Positions 45,538 to 55,545 are shown, counted from the stretch's first letter. The stretch is DNA of 64,000 bases from Enterobacteriaceae bacterium ESL0689 (GCA_029433525.1 JAQTIF010000002.1:62001-126000), one strand, 5' to 3'. Numbers and translations: made by a program. Notes: a model not told the origin generated them from the sequence alone.

Positions 45538-46374
45538 CTACTGTGGGGCATATTTCTCCAGTAACGCCTTCACGATGGCGAGGCTTTCCGCATCAGCAAC
45601 ACCGTCCCAGCGCGATGGCCGGAAGTGCATCTGAAAAGCGATAATCACCCGTTTTTGCTGCGCTGAGCTCATCTGTGGCGTGACCTGATAGCCATAACGA
45701 GCCAGTAAATCCAGCAGCTCGGTGCGGGCAACGGGTTGATCGGGCGGGCGACCATAGAGGTAAAATTGCACCCGGTCGGCATCGGGCCAGGCACCAATTC
45801 CCTGGCGGGCCAGCCATTGCCACGGAAAACACGGCCCGGGATCATCTTTACGCTGTGGCGCAATATCGGCATGTGCCACGATATTTTGCGGCGCAATGTG
45901 ATAGCGGGCGATAATATCCTGTGCCAGCAGCACCAGCGTATCTATTTGTGCCTGATAAAACGGAGCAAATTTTTTCACTCCGGCGATCTCCTGCCAGCCG
46001 GGATTCTCCAGTTCAATACCAATCGAGGTATCGTTGAGATGAGTACGACCACGCCAGAAACTCACCCCCGCGTGCCAGGCGACATGTTCTTCAGCGACCA
46101 GTTGCCAGATACGCGGTTTACCATGATATACAGGCGGGTTTTGTGGGATCAGATAATGGGCACTGACCTGGTTTGCCGTCAATGTTGCCCGCGAAGTGAC
46201 AAAATCACCTGCGGTGTAATGGATCACTAATACATTGACCCGCGGGAAAGCAGCCTCGGCAGGATAACGGGTATCAACCTGATAGTGACGATGTTCGATA
46301 ACGCCTTTTTCGGTCACGCACCCCGTCAGTAATAATATGGCAGCAATCATCAGATACAGGCACTTCTTCACCAC
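45538..46374 (-). CDS. amiD: N-acetylmuramoyl-L-alanine amidase AmiD (outer-membrane lipoprotein)
   Basis: Zinc amidase that cleaves muramyl peptides, including anhydro-muropeptides, at the outer membrane. 278 aa (E. coli 276). Lipoprotein signal with lipobox LTGC at residues 16-19; amidase_2 domain with VIHYTAG (first zinc His near residue 50), IGIELENPGW and AHADIAPQRKDDPG; C-terminal peptidoglycan-binding helices. Stands alone and divergent from artP; E. coli ybjQ and ybjP, normally nearby, are missing. Confidence 0.95.
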   Translation of the reverse strand: MVKKCLYLMIAAILLLTGCVTEKGVIEHRHYQVDTRYPAEAAFPRVNVLVIHYTAGDFVTSRATLTANQVSAHYLIPQNPPVYHGKPRIWQLVAEEHVAWHAGVSFWRGRTHLNDTSIGIELENPGWQEIAGVKKFAPFYQAQIDTLVLLAQDIIARYHIAPQNIVAHADIAPQRKDDPGPCFPWQWLARQGIGAWPDADRVQFYLYGRPPDQPVARTELLDLLARYGYQVTPQMSSAQQKRVIIAFQMHFRPSRWDGVADAESLAIVKALLEKYAPQ

Positions 46375-46537
46375 AGCAGCTCCTTGATGACCTCTGCAAA
46401 GTATGGGGCTGCCCTGAGCGGCAAGCCGATCCTGCTATCACACCGAAGATGAGACAGAGGAAATATATCAGTAGATGGCAAATTTGTATTAAATTTAACC
46501 ATGCGGATGGTTAATATTTCACTTTTAACGCATAAAT

Positions 46538-46555
46538 ATTGCATAATTATTCTGT
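46538..46555 (+). promoter_or_regulatory. ARG box upstream of artP
   Basis: ATTGCATAATTATTCTGT fits the ArgR half-sites TGAAT-W4-ATTCA at 8 of 10 positions. A weak second box (6 of 10) lies 21 bp upstream at 46517-46534, the usual tandem spacing. 50 bp before the artP start; predicts repression by ArgR with arginine, as known for E. coli art genes. Confidence 0.55.
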
Positions 46556-46604
46556 AGCAGGTAATGTTTATCACTTCAATGGCTATTCGAATCAAACCAC
46601 CCCG

Positions 46605-47333
46605 ATGAGTATTAACCTAAACGGCATTAACTGCTTCTACGGTGCCCACCAGGCACTTTTCGATATTACCCTGGATTGCCCCCAGGGTGAAACACTGGTA
46701 CTGCTTGGCCCCAGTGGCGCCGGGAAAAGTTCGCTGTTGCGTGTTCTCAATCTGCTGGAAATGCCACGCTCAGGAACCTTAGCCATCGCCGATCATCACT
46801 TTGACTTTACCCAGACACCCTCTGATAAAGCGATCCGCGAACTGCGCCGCAATGTCGGCATGGTTTTTCAGCAATATAATCTGTGGCCACATTTGACCGT
46901 TCAGCAAAATCTGATCGAAGCACCGTGCCGTGTACTGGGCCTCAGCCAGCAGCAGGCGCTGACCCGTGCCGGAAAATTGCTGGAACGCCTGCGTCTGACA
47001 GACTACGGCGATCGTTATCCGCTGCATCTCTCTGGTGGCCAGCAACAGCGTGTGGCGATTGCGCGCGCTTTAATGATGGAACCTCAGGTTCTGCTATTTG
47101 ATGAACCGACGGCGGCACTCGATCCGGAAATCACCGCGCAGATAGTCAGTATTATCCACGAACTGGCAGGAACCGGGATTACGCAGGTGGTTGTCACTCA
47201 TGAAGTCGAAATGGCACGTAAAATCGCCAGTCAGGTGATCTATATGGAAAATGGACATATTATTGAGCAAGGGGACGCCGGTTGTTTTAGCCATCCACAA
47301 ACGGATGCCTTTAAAAACTATCTTTCACACTAA
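46605..47333 (+). CDS. artP: Arginine ABC transporter ATP-binding protein ArtP
   Basis: Cytoplasmic ATPase of the ArtPQM arginine importer. 242 aa, the E. coli length. Walker [10 protein letters not shown] at residues 35-43, signature [16 protein letters not shown] and Walker [15 protein letters not shown]. The start at 46605 ([16 protein letters not shown]) follows E. coli; the frame back to 46539 overlaps the ARG box. First gene of artPIQM. No strong ribosome binding site. Confidence 0.96.
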   Translation: MSINLNGINCFYGAHQALFDITLDCPQGETLVLLGPSGAGKSSLLRVLNLLEMPRSGTLAIADHHFDFTQTPSDKAIRELRRNVGMVFQQYNLWPHLTVQQNLIEAPCRVLGLSQQQALTRAGKLLERLRLTDYGDRYPLHLSGGQQQRVAIARALMMEPQVLLFDEPTAALDPEITAQIVSIIHELAGTGITQVVVTHEVEMARKIASQVIYMENGHIIEQGDAGCFSHPQTDAFKNYLSH

Positions 47334-47352
47334 TATGTTCAGGAAATTAACA

Positions 47353-48084
47353 ATGAAAAAAGTACTGATTGCCGCACTTCTGGCAAGTCTGAGCCTGTCA
47401 GCCACCGCTGGCCAGACCCTTCATTTCGCCACTGAAGCTTCCTATCCTCCCTTTGAATCCATCGATGCCAGCAATCAGATTGTCGGTTTTGACGTCGACT
47501 TAGCCAATGCGTTGTGTAAAGAGATCGATGCCACCTGTACTTTTACTAATCAGGCGTTTGACAGCCTGATCCCCGGTCTTAAATTCCGCCGTTTTGACGC
47601 GATTATGGCTGGCATTGATATCACCCCCGAGCGCGAAAAACAGGTGTTGTTTACCATCCCCTATTATGACAACTCCGCGCTGTTCATCGGCCAGCAAGGT
47701 AAATTTAGCGATATCGAACAACTGAAAGGTAAGAAAGTCGGTATCCAGAACGGCACGACCCATCAGCGATTTATTAATGATAAATATCCTGATATCACCA
47801 CCGTGCCCTATGACAGTTATCAGAATGCCAGACTGGATCTGCAAAATGGTCGTATTGATGCCGTATTTGGCGATACCGCAGTGGTCGCTGAATGGCTGAA
47901 AGATAATCCGAAACTGGCCCCCATTGGTAATAAAGTCACCGATAAAGACTATTTTGGCTCCGGGGTTACTATTGCACTACGTCAGGGAAATAGCGCACTG
48001 CAACAGCAATTTAATACTGCGCTGGAAAAGATAAAAAACGACGGCACTTACCAGGTTATCTATGATAAATGGTTTAAAAAGTAA
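47353..48084 (+). CDS. artI: Periplasmic amino-acid-binding protein ArtI
   Basis: Type 2 periplasmic binding protein, 243 aa as in E. coli, with a signal peptide (MKKVLIAALLASLSLSATAG) and PBP2 core motifs (NQIVGFDVDLANALC, MAGIDITPERE). In E. coli ArtI does not clearly bind arginine; ArtJ does. Start at 47353 with AGGAA upstream. Lies between artP and artQ; close paralogue of artJ 2.3 kb downstream. Confidence 0.95.
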   Translation: MKKVLIAALLASLSLSATAGQTLHFATEASYPPFESIDASNQIVGFDVDLANALCKEIDATCTFTNQAFDSLIPGLKFRRFDAIMAGIDITPEREKQVLFTIPYYDNSALFIGQQGKFSDIEQLKGKKVGIQNGTTHQRFINDKYPDITTVPYDSYQNARLDLQNGRIDAVFGDTAVVAEWLKDNPKLAPIGNKVTDKDYFGSGVTIALRQGNSALQQQFNTALEKIKNDGTYQVIYDKWFKK

Positions 48085-48090
48085 TAATAA

Positions 48091-48807
48091 ATGAATGATT
48101 TTTTTCCCTTAGTTAACGCCGCCGGAATGACCGTTGGTCTTGCGCTTTGTGCTCTGGTTATCGGTCTTGTGCTGGCGATGCTGTTTGCCGTCCTTGAGTC
48201 TGCAAAATGGCGGCCACTGGCATGGACGATGACTGGCATCGTCACTATTCTGCGCGGGCTGCCGGAAATTCTGGTGGTGTTGTTTATCTATTTCGGTTCG
48301 TCACAGCTGTTACTGACCCTTGCCGATGGTTTTACCATCGATCTCGGGATCATGCAGATCCCGGTTAAGCTGCCGATTGAGAACTTTGACGTCAGTCCGT
48401 TTCTGTGTGGTGTTATTGCCTTGTCCCTGCTTTACGCCGCCTATGCCTCACAAACTCTGCGTGGCGCATTAAAAGCGATACCCCAGGGGCAATGGGAAGC
48501 GGGTCAGGCGCTGGGGCTATCGAAAGGGGCGATTTTCTTCCATCTGATAATGCCTCAGATGTGGCGTCATGCATTACCGGGGCTCGGTAATCAGTGGCTG
48601 GTACTGCTGAAAGATACCGCCCTGGTGAGCCTCATCAGTGTCAACGACCTGATGCTGCAAACCAAAAGCATCGCTACCCGAACCCAGCACCCCTTCACCT
48701 GGTATATTGTTGCGGCTGCTATTTATCTGGTGATTACCCTGATAAGCCAGTATGTCCTTAAACTGATCGAGCTGCGTACAACACGTTTCGAACGGAGGCC
48801 AGGTTGA
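48091..48807 (+). CDS. artQ: Arginine ABC transporter permease ArtQ
   Basis: Inner-membrane permease, 238 aa as in E. coli, with the HAAA-family permease helices and the EAA loop in [21 protein letters not shown] near residue 135. Start 6 bp after artI. Its TGA overlaps the artM ATG (TGATG at 48805-48809). Confidence 0.95.
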   Translation: MNDFFPLVNAAGMTVGLALCALVIGLVLAMLFAVLESAKWRPLAWTMTGIVTILRGLPEILVVLFIYFGSSQLLLTLADGFTIDLGIMQIPVKLPIENFDVSPFLCGVIALSLLYAAYASQTLRGALKAIPQGQWEAGQALGLSKGAIFFHLIMPQMWRHALPGLGNQWLVLLKDTALVSLISVNDLMLQTKSIATRTQHPFTWYIVAAAIYLVITLISQYVLKLIELRTTRFERRPG

Positions 48808-49469
48808 TGTTTGCCTATTTACCGGAATTGCTCAAAGGACTCCCGGTCAGCCTGACGCTAACCGTAGCTTCTATTATTGTCGCACTGATCCTTGCGCTGA
48901 TACTGACGATTGTACTGACGTTAAAAACCCCCGTACTGGCCACCCTCGCCCGTATCTACATTACCTTGTTTACCGGTACGCCCCTGCTGGTACAAATCTT
49001 TCTGATTTACTACGGGCCGGGACAATTTCCGACACTGCAGAATTATCCATTACTCTGGCATCTGATTTCTGAGCCCTGGCTCTGTGCGATGATTGCCTTA
49101 TCACTGAACAGCGCGGCCTACACAACCCAGCTATTTTACGGCGCTATCCGCGCGATTCCGGCCGGGCAATGGCAATCCTGTTACGCGCTGGGAATGAGTA
49201 AAAAGGACACCCTCGCCATCCTGCTGCCTTACGCCTTCAAACGAGCGCTCTCCTCCTACTCTAACGAGGTGGTACTGGTCTTTAAGAGCACTTCGCTGGC
49301 CTATACCATTACCCTGATGGAGGTAATGGGATACAGCCAGCTACTCTATGGCCGTACTTACGATGTGATGGTATTTGGTGCCGCTGGTCTTATCTACCTC
49401 GTGGTTAACGGTTTGCTGACATTACTGATGCGGTTAGTGGAACGTAAAGCGCTGGTATTCGAACGATAA
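48807..49469 (+). CDS. artM: Arginine ABC transporter permease ArtM
   Basis: Second permease, 220 aa (E. coli 222), start [19 protein letters not shown] loop in GQWQSCYALGMSKKDTLAILLP near residue 127. Start overlaps the artQ stop by one base, indicating coupled translation; the operon ends at a strong hairpin. Confidence 0.95.
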   Translation: MFAYLPELLKGLPVSLTLTVASIIVALILALILTIVLTLKTPVLATLARIYITLFTGTPLLVQIFLIYYGPGQFPTLQNYPLLWHLISEPWLCAMIALSLNSAAYTTQLFYGAIRAIPAGQWQSCYALGMSKKDTLAILLPYAFKRALSSYSNEVVLVFKSTSLAYTITLMEVMGYSQLLYGRTYDVMVFGAAGLIYLVVNGLLTLLMRLVERKALVFER

Positions 49470-49497
49470 TCCCCCTGCACTCCCCCTTTCTATTTAT

Positions 49498-49526
49498 GCG
49501 CCTGTTGTATCAGGCGCTGATTTTTT
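49498..49526 (+). terminator. artM terminator
   Basis: Perfect stem GCGCCTG / CAGGCGC, loop 6 nt, followed by TGATTTTTT, 28 bp after the artM stop. Separates artPIQM from artJ. Confidence 0.8.
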
Positions 49527-49535
49527 GTCGCCGAT

Positions 49536-49574
49536 ATAAAATATTTATACATTTTTATTGAATATAAATTCATT
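49536..49574 (+). promoter_or_regulatory. Tandem ARG boxes upstream of artJ
   Basis: Box 2, ATTGAATATAAATTCATT at 49557-49574, is a perfect match to TGAAT-W4-ATTCA. Box 1, ATAAAATATTTATACATT at 49536-49553, matches 7 of 10 and lies 21 bp upstream, the standard 18+3 bp ArgR spacing. About 70 bp before the artJ ATG. Confidence 0.85.
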
Positions 49575-49643
49575 TAGTGGCATGGTAAAAATCAGCCACC
49601 AATCTGGCATAACATCACAGGAATGAAGGACAGGGGTTTTATA

Positions 49644-50375
49644 ATGAAAAAGTTAGTTCTGATCGCACTGCTGGGTTGTTTCACTTTCAGCGCCACAGCC
49701 ACGGAACAAATCCGTTTTGGTGTCTCCGCAACCAATCCACCGTTTGAATCAATGGATGAAAATAATCAAATCGTCGGTTTTGATCTCGATCTGGCAAAAG
49801 CGTTATGTCATCAAATGCAGGTGAGCTGTACGTTTACCAATCATGCTTTCGACAGTCTGATCCCGGCGCTGAAATTTAAAAAATATGACGCGGTGATTTC
49901 CGGTATGGATATTACCCCGGAACGCAGCAAACAGGTGGCCTTTAGCGACCCCTATTACGCTAACTCAGCACTGGTGATCGCCAGAAAAGAGGCTTTCCAC
50001 TCCTTTGACGATCTGAAAGGAAAGCGTATTGGTATGGAAAACGGCACCACTCATCAGAAATATCTGCATGACAAACATTCTGATATTGAAACCGTCGCTT
50101 ATGATAGTTACCAGAACGCATTTATCGATCTGAAAAATGGCCGTATTGATGGTATATTTGGCGACACTGCCGTGGTGAATGAGTGGCTGAAAACCAACCC
50201 GCAACTGGGTGCCGCTACCCCTAAGGTCACTGACCCACAATACTTTGGCAACGGTCTTGGTATTGCCGTCCGCCAGGATAACAAAGCCTTGCTGGAAAAA
50301 CTCAATGCCGCACTGAGTGCCATTAAAGCTGACGGCACTTATCAACATATCAGTGAGCAATGGTTTGCAGAGTAA
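49644..50375 (+). CDS. artJ: Arginine-binding periplasmic protein ArtJ
   Basis: High-affinity arginine-binding protein, 243 aa as in E. coli, with a signal peptide (MKKLVLIALLGCFTFSATAT). Shares NQIVGFDLDLAKALC, SGMDITPERSKQV and NGTTHQKYLHDKH with the family. The start at 49644 is set by E. coli; an upstream in-frame ATG at 49623 would add seven residues. Own promoter with tandem ARG boxes; convergent with rlmC. Confidence 0.96.
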   Translation: MKKLVLIALLGCFTFSATATEQIRFGVSATNPPFESMDENNQIVGFDLDLAKALCHQMQVSCTFTNHAFDSLIPALKFKKYDAVISGMDITPERSKQVAFSDPYYANSALVIARKEAFHSFDDLKGKRIGMENGTTHQKYLHDKHSDIETVAYDSYQNAFIDLKNGRIDGIFGDTAVVNEWLKTNPQLGAATPKVTDPQYFGNGLGIAVRQDNKALLEKLNAALSAIKADGTYQHISEQWFAE

Positions 50376-50403
50376 ACTGAGCTGACTGACAGGAAGCAGC
50401 ACC

Positions 50404-51540
50404 TCACGGCTGGTTTTTCCGCACCAGCAGTGTCAGGACTTCATAGTGCGCAGTGTGCGGAAACATATCGAACAACTGCGCACGTTCAATCCTATAATCA
50501 GATAACCGCACGATATCCTGGGCCATCGTCTTTGCGTTACAGCTCGAATAGATAATATAACGAGGCGCTATCCGGGATAAATAATCACATAGCTGACTTC
50601 CTGCTCCCCGCCGGGGTGGATTGAGCACCACCAGATCAGGGATCGCCTCTTCATCACTCACAAACTGCGTCAAATCCAGCGCCTGAAAATGTAAATTATG
50701 CAGTCCCAGCGCTGTGGCAGACTGTCTGGCACTGGCTATCGCTTCCGGGGCTATCTCAATGCCGGTCAGTCGCATCTGCGCATTAGCACAATGCAGACCG
50801 AATCCGCCAACACCACAAAACAGATCCCACATATGGCTGACGGGCAGTGTCGCCACCCAGTCACGGGCCGTGGCATAGAGCTGACTGGCGATATGCGGAT
50901 TGGTCTGGAAAAAACTTTGTGGCCGGAGCCACAGTGGTACACCGTTAAAGTTTTCCGCCAGCGCCTTCTGTTCACTGAGCAAAATCTCCTGCTCACCTTC
51001 AATGATGGCCATGTGTACTGGCTGGATATTCGCACTGATAACTTTTAATTGCGGTAATTGTGTTTGCAGCCACGGTAACGCCGCGCGCAATTGCGCAATT
51101 TTCGTCGTTGAGCGCAGGACAAAACGCAACATGATCCCGCCATCCAGCTGGCTTTCGGTTAACAACAGATATTTCAGCTCGCCACGGCGACGGGCAATAT
51201 TATAGGGAGTTAACCCAGCGCGAATAATCAATGTTTTCAGCACCGCAAATACCGGGGCAAAACGGGCGGGATAGAGCGGACAAGCGGTCAAATCTTGTGC
51301 AGCACCATCACGATGACACACACCCAGCAGCGGGCGTTCAACACTCCCACTCACCACCATTTTGGCTTTATTACGAAATCCCGCTTGCGGGCCGCAAACT
51401 GGCGCTTCCCATTTCGCGACCGGTATCTCTGCCAGCAACATCCTGAGATCAGCCATCTTATCGGCGATTTGCTGTGTTAACGGCCGATCCAGCCACTGAC
51501 AGGATCGACAACGTCCCATATCGTAAAGTGTGCAATGCAT
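50404..51540 (-). CDS. rlmC: 23S rRNA (uracil-747-C5)-methyltransferase RlmC
   Basis: Makes m5U747 in 23S rRNA. 378 aa (E. coli 375). N-terminal Fe-S cysteines in [19 protein letters not shown] domain with [14 protein letters not shown] near residue 235, NPPRRG near 308 and the catalytic Cys in YSSCNAKT. The start at 51540 is chosen by E. coli; the frame back to 51618 is not supported. Part of the same strand as ybjO and ybjM. Confidence 0.95.
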   Translation of the reverse strand: MHCTLYDMGRCRSCQWLDRPLTQQIADKMADLRMLLAEIPVAKWEAPVCGPQAGFRNKAKMVVSGSVERPLLGVCHRDGAAQDLTACPLYPARFAPVFAVLKTLIIRAGLTPYNIARRRGELKYLLLTESQLDGGIMLRFVLRSTTKIAQLRAALPWLQTQLPQLKVISANIQPVHMAIIEGEQEILLSEQKALAENFNGVPLWLRPQSFFQTNPHIASQLYATARDWVATLPVSHMWDLFCGVGGFGLHCANAQMRLTGIEIAPEAIASARQSATALGLHNLHFQALDLTQFVSDEEAIPDLVVLNPPRRGAGSQLCDYLSRIAPRYIIYSSCNAKTMAQDIVRLSDYRIERAQLFDMFPHTAHYEVLTLLVRKNQP

Positions 51541-51577
51541 AGGTCTAACCTTCAGGTCATCAGCAACAGGAAGAGGA

Positions 51578-52087
51578 TTATTGTAAGCGGAAAAACCGAC
51601 GGCATGGCGCAGGCACAAATATCAGTACCAGCACCAGAATATCGGGCAGTTTCTGCAGCAAGAGTGAATGCAAAATCTCCCGTTTCGACTCACCCGCAAT
51701 ACTAAACAGCTCCGGGTAGCCATAGCCCAGTGAAGCCGCCCAAAGATAGCCGGTAATAATAATTTGCGTCAGCAGCAAAATCCATCGTGCCAGATTACGT
51801 CCTTTTATCAGCGCAAAGGCACACCAGATCTCCGTGAATACCAGCGATAAACTGGCGAGAAACACCCCGGTTAATGTCCAGGTCTGTACGCTACGATGAA
51901 TAAATTCCTCGATACCATTAATACCTAAATGATTAACAATCATAATTAAATCAATGCCACGATTCAGAATGATAGCAAACGCTGCCACCTGAATCAGCGC
52001 AGGGACATTAAGCCGGGCATGGGATGAGTATGTTTTAGTCAATAGAGCCAATCGGGATTTCTTTTTATAAAAAAACAGCGCGAACAC
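51578..52087 (-). CDS. ybjO: YbjO, inner-membrane protein of unknown function
   Basis: Up to 169 aa with four hydrophobic segments; residues from [16 protein letters not shown] onward align with E. coli YbjO (162 aa), including [10 protein letters not shown] and [12 protein letters not shown]. Start uncertain: the frame opens with a GTG at 52087 and lacks a clear ribosome binding site; internal TTG codons nearer the homologous region are possible. No function known. potFGHI, its E. coli neighbours, are absent. Confidence 0.85.
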   Translation of the reverse strand: MFALFFYKKKSRLALLTKTYSSHARLNVPALIQVAAFAIILNRGIDLIMIVNHLGINGIEEFIHRSVQTWTLTGVFLASLSLVFTEIWCAFALIKGRNLARWILLLTQIIITGYLWAASLGYGYPELFSIAGESKREILHSLLLQKLPDILVLVLIFVPAPCRRFFRLQ

Positions 52088-52091
52088 TGTT

Positions 52092-52235
52092 TTATTTTAC
52101 CTTAAATTTCAGCTTGTTGATCACCGTATTGCCGCCATATATCAGCTGTTTTTCAGCGCTGATGATCGACATGATCACAACCGTTATCATTATCAGAAAA
52201 AAACAAGCCATTAATCGCGCAAATTCACTGATCAT
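52092..52235 (-). CDS. Candidate 47-aa single-span membrane peptide
   Basis: The frame starts with ATG at 52235 (an in-frame ATG two codons upstream follows a stop) and encodes 47 residues: MISEFARLMACFF, then a hydrophobic segment LIMITVVIMSII, then a basic tail ending KLKFKVK. It lies in the gap between ybjM and ybjO on the same strand and ends just before ybjO. There is no clear ribosome binding site. Not recognised; composition is that of small membrane proteins or type I toxins, but nothing else links it to either. Confidence 0.35.
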   Translation of the reverse strand: MISEFARLMACFFLIMITVVIMSIISAEKQLIYGGNTVINKLKFKVK

Positions 52236-52294
52236 CCGCATCTACTGATGCGGGTGACCAGTACCCGGTGAACCCGAAGCTGATTTGCTATCGA

Positions 52295-52678
52295 TTATTT
52301 TTTTAGCGGACATTTATCTCTGCGGCTTAACCAGCTATCGATAAACAGAGAACATAACGCCCCTGAGGCACACCAGAACACCGCACTGAACAGCCAGGCG
52401 AGTTGTTGCCATAATGTATCCTGGTCTGTGAAAAAAAGCTGCATGATAACCAGACAAACTGGCATCGCCAGCATCGCCCCCAGCAGGGGTCGAATTACAC
52501 GTCTGCCGGAAGAAAGACAGCTTGCGGTCGCCCCGGGGAGCAAAAAAAGCAGCAGTCCCATCTGTGGGTAGTCGGCGACCTGAAAAGTACAATTCATACT
52601 TAATAACAATAATAAAAAGACCATCGTAAATAGACAGAAGCCGCAAATGATATCGATCCGGGCATTTTCTGATTTCAC
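52295..52678 (-). CDS. ybjM: YbjM, putative inner-membrane protein
   Basis: 127 aa with four hydrophobic segments, matching E. coli YbjM (125 aa) in GLLLFLLPGATAS, PLLGAMLAMP and LAWLFSAVFWCASGALCSLFI. GTG start at 52678 with AAGGAG 6 nt upstream. Function unknown. Divergent from ybjL; in E. coli grxA follows, here ybjO does. Confidence 0.87.
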   Translation of the reverse strand: MKSENARIDIICGFCLFTMVFLLLLLSMNCTFQVADYPQMGLLLFLLPGATASCLSSGRRVIRPLLGAMLAMPVCLVIMQLFFTDQDTLWQQLAWLFSAVFWCASGALCSLFIDSWLSRRDKCPLKK

Positions 52679-52940
52679 AATATTCTCCTTATTCAGTCTT
52701 TGAGCCTGCCATCACAGTGGCTCAGATCAGATTAGATATTCTGTCATTCCATGGACATTTGCTTCCTTCTCACAGGATAAACAGATTGCTACTAGCGGCA
52801 GCACTCATGAAGGATTAAACTACTATCGGTTATAATGGGATATCAGAAGCAGGATTCGGAATAACATCAATACTGAATCAACCTTAGACCAGATACCCGC
52901 TTCCTTCAATGTGTTACTCGTAAGCAATAAGTTGGATTTT

Positions 52941-54623
52941 GTGAATATAAATGTTGCAGATTTGTTAAACGGAAATTACATTCTGTTATTATTTGTTGTA
53001 CTGGCGTTAGGTCTCTGCCTCGGGAAAGTGCGCATTGGCTCAGTACAACTCGGTAATTCCATTGGTGTTTTAGTTGTTTCATTATTATTAGGACAGCAAC
53101 ATTTCAGTATTAATACTGATGCCCTGAATCTGGGGTTTATGTTGTTTATCTTCTGTGTCGGTATCGAAGCCGGCCCCAACTTTTTTTCTATTTTTTTCCG
53201 CGACGGGAAAAACTATCTGATGCTCGCCCTGGTGATGGTTGGCAGCGCAGTACTGCTGGCGACAGGCCTGGGAAAACTGCTGGGCTGGGATATTGGTCTG
53301 ACCGCAGGAATGCTGGCCGGCTCGATGACCTCGACCCCCGTCCTGGTGGGCGCAGGGGACTCATTACGCCATTTTGGCTTATCCAGTGAGCAACTGGCAT
53401 TATCGCTTGACCATTTGAGTCTGGGTTATGCCCTGACTTATCTGGTTGGCCTGGTCAGTTTGATCGTTGGCGCACGCTATATGCCTCGCTTGCAGCATCA
53501 GGATCTGCAAACCAGCGCCCAGCAAATCGCCCGCGAACGTGGGCTTGATACTGACTCGAAACGCAAAGTCTATCTGCCGGTGATTCGCGCCTATCGCGTT
53601 GGCCCGGAGCTGGTGGCATGGACCGACGGTAAAAACCTGCGCGAATTGGGCATCTATCGCCAGACAGGCTGTTATATTGAACGGATCCGGCGTAATGGTA
53701 TTCTGGCAAATCCCGATGGCGATGCGGTACTGCAAATGGGGGATGATATTGCGCTGGTCGGTTATCCGGATGCGCACGCCCGCCTCGATCCCAGCTTCCG
53801 TAATGGTAAAGAGGTCTTTGATCGCGACCTGCTGGACATGCGTATCACCACCGAAGAAATTGTGGTGAAAAATAATAGTGTTGTCGGCCGCCGTCTAGTT
53901 CAGCTAAAACTGACTGATCATGGTTGCTTCCTGAACCGCGTGATCCGCAGCCAGATTGAAATGCCTATTGATGATAACGTCGTGCTCAATAAAGGCGATG
54001 TTTTACAGGTCAGCGGTGATGCTCGCCGGGTTAAAGCCATTGCGGATCGTATCGGTTTTATCTCCATTCACAGCCAGATGACCGACCTGCTGGCTTTCTG
54101 CGCCTTTTTTATTATTGGCCTGATGATCGGTATGATCTCTTTCCAGTTCAGTAATTTTAGCTTTGGCCTCGGTAACGCAGCGGGGTTGTTGTTTGCAGGG
54201 ATTATGCTCGGCTTTTTACGCGCCAACCATCCAACCTTCGGCTACATTCCACAAGGTGCGCTAAACATGGTGAAGGAATTTGGTCTGATGGTATTTATGG
54301 CTGGCGTCGGTTTGAGTGCTGGTGCCGGGATCGGCAACGGTCTCGGGTCGATAGGAGGACAGATGCTGGTGGCGGGATTGATCGTTAGCCTGTTACCGGT
54401 TGTTATCTGCTTTCTGTTCGGTGCCTATGTTCTGCGTATGAACCGCGCGATGTTATTCGGTGCGATGATGGGGGCACGTACCTGTGCCCCGGCAATGGAA
54501 ATCATCAGCGATACGGCACGCAGTAACATTCCAGCCCTGGGTTATGCCGGCACTTATGCCATTGCCAATGTGCTGCTCACCCTCGCCGGAACCCTGATTG
54601 TTATCATCTGGCCAGGAATTTGA
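52941..54623 (+). CDS. ybjL: YbjL, AspT/YidE-family transporter-like protein
   Basis: 560-aa inner-membrane protein (E. coli 561) of the aspartate:alanine antiporter (AAE) family: two sets of membrane helices flank two cytoplasmic RCK_C/TrkA_C domains (about residues 200-380). Substrate unknown. The start is taken as the GTG at 52941 ([15 protein letters not shown]) to match E. coli MNINVAELL; an earlier in-frame ATG at 52911 would add 10 residues. Followed by rybB. Confidence 0.92.
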   Translation: MNINVADLLNGNYILLLFVVLALGLCLGKVRIGSVQLGNSIGVLVVSLLLGQQHFSINTDALNLGFMLFIFCVGIEAGPNFFSIFFRDGKNYLMLALVMVGSAVLLATGLGKLLGWDIGLTAGMLAGSMTSTPVLVGAGDSLRHFGLSSEQLALSLDHLSLGYALTYLVGLVSLIVGARYMPRLQHQDLQTSAQQIARERGLDTDSKRKVYLPVIRAYRVGPELVAWTDGKNLRELGIYRQTGCYIERIRRNGILANPDGDAVLQMGDDIALVGYPDAHARLDPSFRNGKEVFDRDLLDMRITTEEIVVKNNSVVGRRLVQLKLTDHGCFLNRVIRSQIEMPIDDNVVLNKGDVLQVSGDARRVKAIADRIGFISIHSQMTDLLAFCAFFIIGLMIGMISFQFSNFSFGLGNAAGLLFAGIMLGFLRANHPTFGYIPQGALNMVKEFGLMVFMAGVGLSAGAGIGNGLGSIGGQMLVAGLIVSLLPVVICFLFGAYVLRMNRAMLFGAMMGARTCAPAMEIISDTARSNIPALGYAGTYAIANVLLTLAGTLIVIIWPGI

Positions 54624-54652
54624 GAATTTTTTAATAAAAAACGCCGAAAAGC

Positions 54653-54680
54653 AGAACTTTTAGCGCTATTATCAGTCATA
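54653..54680 (+). promoter_or_regulatory. Sigma-E-type promoter of rybB
   Basis: -35 AGAACTT (consensus GGAACTT) at 54653-54659 and -10 GTCATA (consensus GTCAAA) at 54675-54680, spacer 15 bp, placing the start at 54687 exactly where the conserved sRNA begins. RybB is sigma-E-dependent in E. coli and Salmonella. Confidence 0.75.
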
Positions 54681-54686
54681 AGTAAT

Positions 54687-54765
54687 GCCACTGCTTTTCT
54701 TTGATGTCCCCATTTTGTGGAGCCCATTAACCCCGCCATTTTGGTTCAAGGTTGATGGGTTTTTT
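54687..54765 (+). ncRNA. rybB: RybB small regulatory RNA
   Basis: 79-nt sRNA almost identical to E. coli RybB as I recall it: 5' seed GCCACTGCTTTTCTTTGATG, then a small hairpin CCCCATTTTGTGG, and a terminator stem CCCATTAACC / GGTTGATGGG ending in T6. RybB is Hfq-dependent and represses many outer-membrane porin mRNAs with its 5' seed under envelope stress. Located next to ybjL as in E. coli. Differences from E. coli are in the terminator loop and stem (compatible with pairing through a G-U). The seed is unchanged. Confidence 0.93.
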
Positions 54766-54951
54766 ATTACCTGAAAGTCAGTGTCGCTGTTGTTCGCGCG
54801 CTCACTTTTTCGCCTGCTGCCGAACAGATCCCTGCGAATGCTATTGTGAGGTAAAATATCGCAGGTCAGTCAGATAATAGTACTTTACCTCATCACTGCC
54901 ACTGCTTATTGTGAGTGGCTTATTGTTGTTGGCTATCAGAAATCAGTCCAT

Positions 54952-55545
54952 ATGCTGGAAAATATCAACGCAGTGCTCTTTAATTTAGTCAACGCCACTC
55001 CGGTCTCCTCGCCCTGGGCGATTCGTCTTGCAACGCTGATCGCCCGGGATGTTATTTTTATTATCCCCTTACTGACCGTCGCATTATGGTTATGGCGGCC
55101 CGCTCAGCGCCCGCTGGTGTTTAAAATTATCCTCGCATTGATGATAAGCCTTACCCTGTCATTCCTGTTCGGTTATCTGTTTCCCCATCAACGCCCTTTT
55201 GCCGCCAGAACAGGTTATCAATTCCTGTATCATTTACCGGACAACTCCTTTCCCAGTAATCACGGCACTATCTGTTTCACTTTTGCGGTAGCCTTTCTGT
55301 GCTGGCACCGTTTCTGGTCTGGCACTTCATTGATGATTATTGCCTGTGCGATTGCCTGGTCTCGCGTTTATCTCGGTGTCCACTGGCCGCTGGATATGTT
55401 AGGGGGGCTGCTGACCGGAATATGCAGTTGTCTGGTGGCGTGGCTACTCTGGCCAGTCTGGGGATGCGCGGGGTATCACTACCTGCAAAACCAATATCGT
55501 TCCTGTTTCTCTCTGCTGATTCGTAAAGGCTGGATACGTGACTAA
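54952..55545 (+). CDS. ybjG: Undecaprenyl-diphosphatase YbjG (PAP2 family)
   Basis: 197-aa (E. coli 198) inner-membrane phosphatase that recycles undecaprenyl pyrophosphate for peptidoglycan and related polymers. PAP2 motifs: PHQRPF near residue 82, FPSNHGT near 100 (E. coli has FPSDHGT) and SRVYLGVHWPLDMLGG near 137. Five hydrophobic segments. Lies between rybB and deoR. mdfA and ybjHIJK, its E. coli neighbours, are absent. Confidence 0.93.
   Translation: MLENINAVLFNLVNATPVSSPWAIRLATLIARDVIFIIPLLTVALWLWRPAQRPLVFKIILALMISLTLSFLFGYLFPHQRPFAARTGYQFLYHLPDNSFPSNHGTICFTFAVAFLCWHRFWSGTSLMIIACAIAWSRVYLGVHWPLDMLGGLLTGICSCLVAWLLWPVWGCAGYHYLQNQYRSCFSLLIRKGWIRD

Noticed and set aside
51578-52294. Type I toxin-antitoxin locus at the small membrane ORF
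   Set aside because: No opposing antisense RNA promoter or repeat could be identified; only the peptide composition suggests it.
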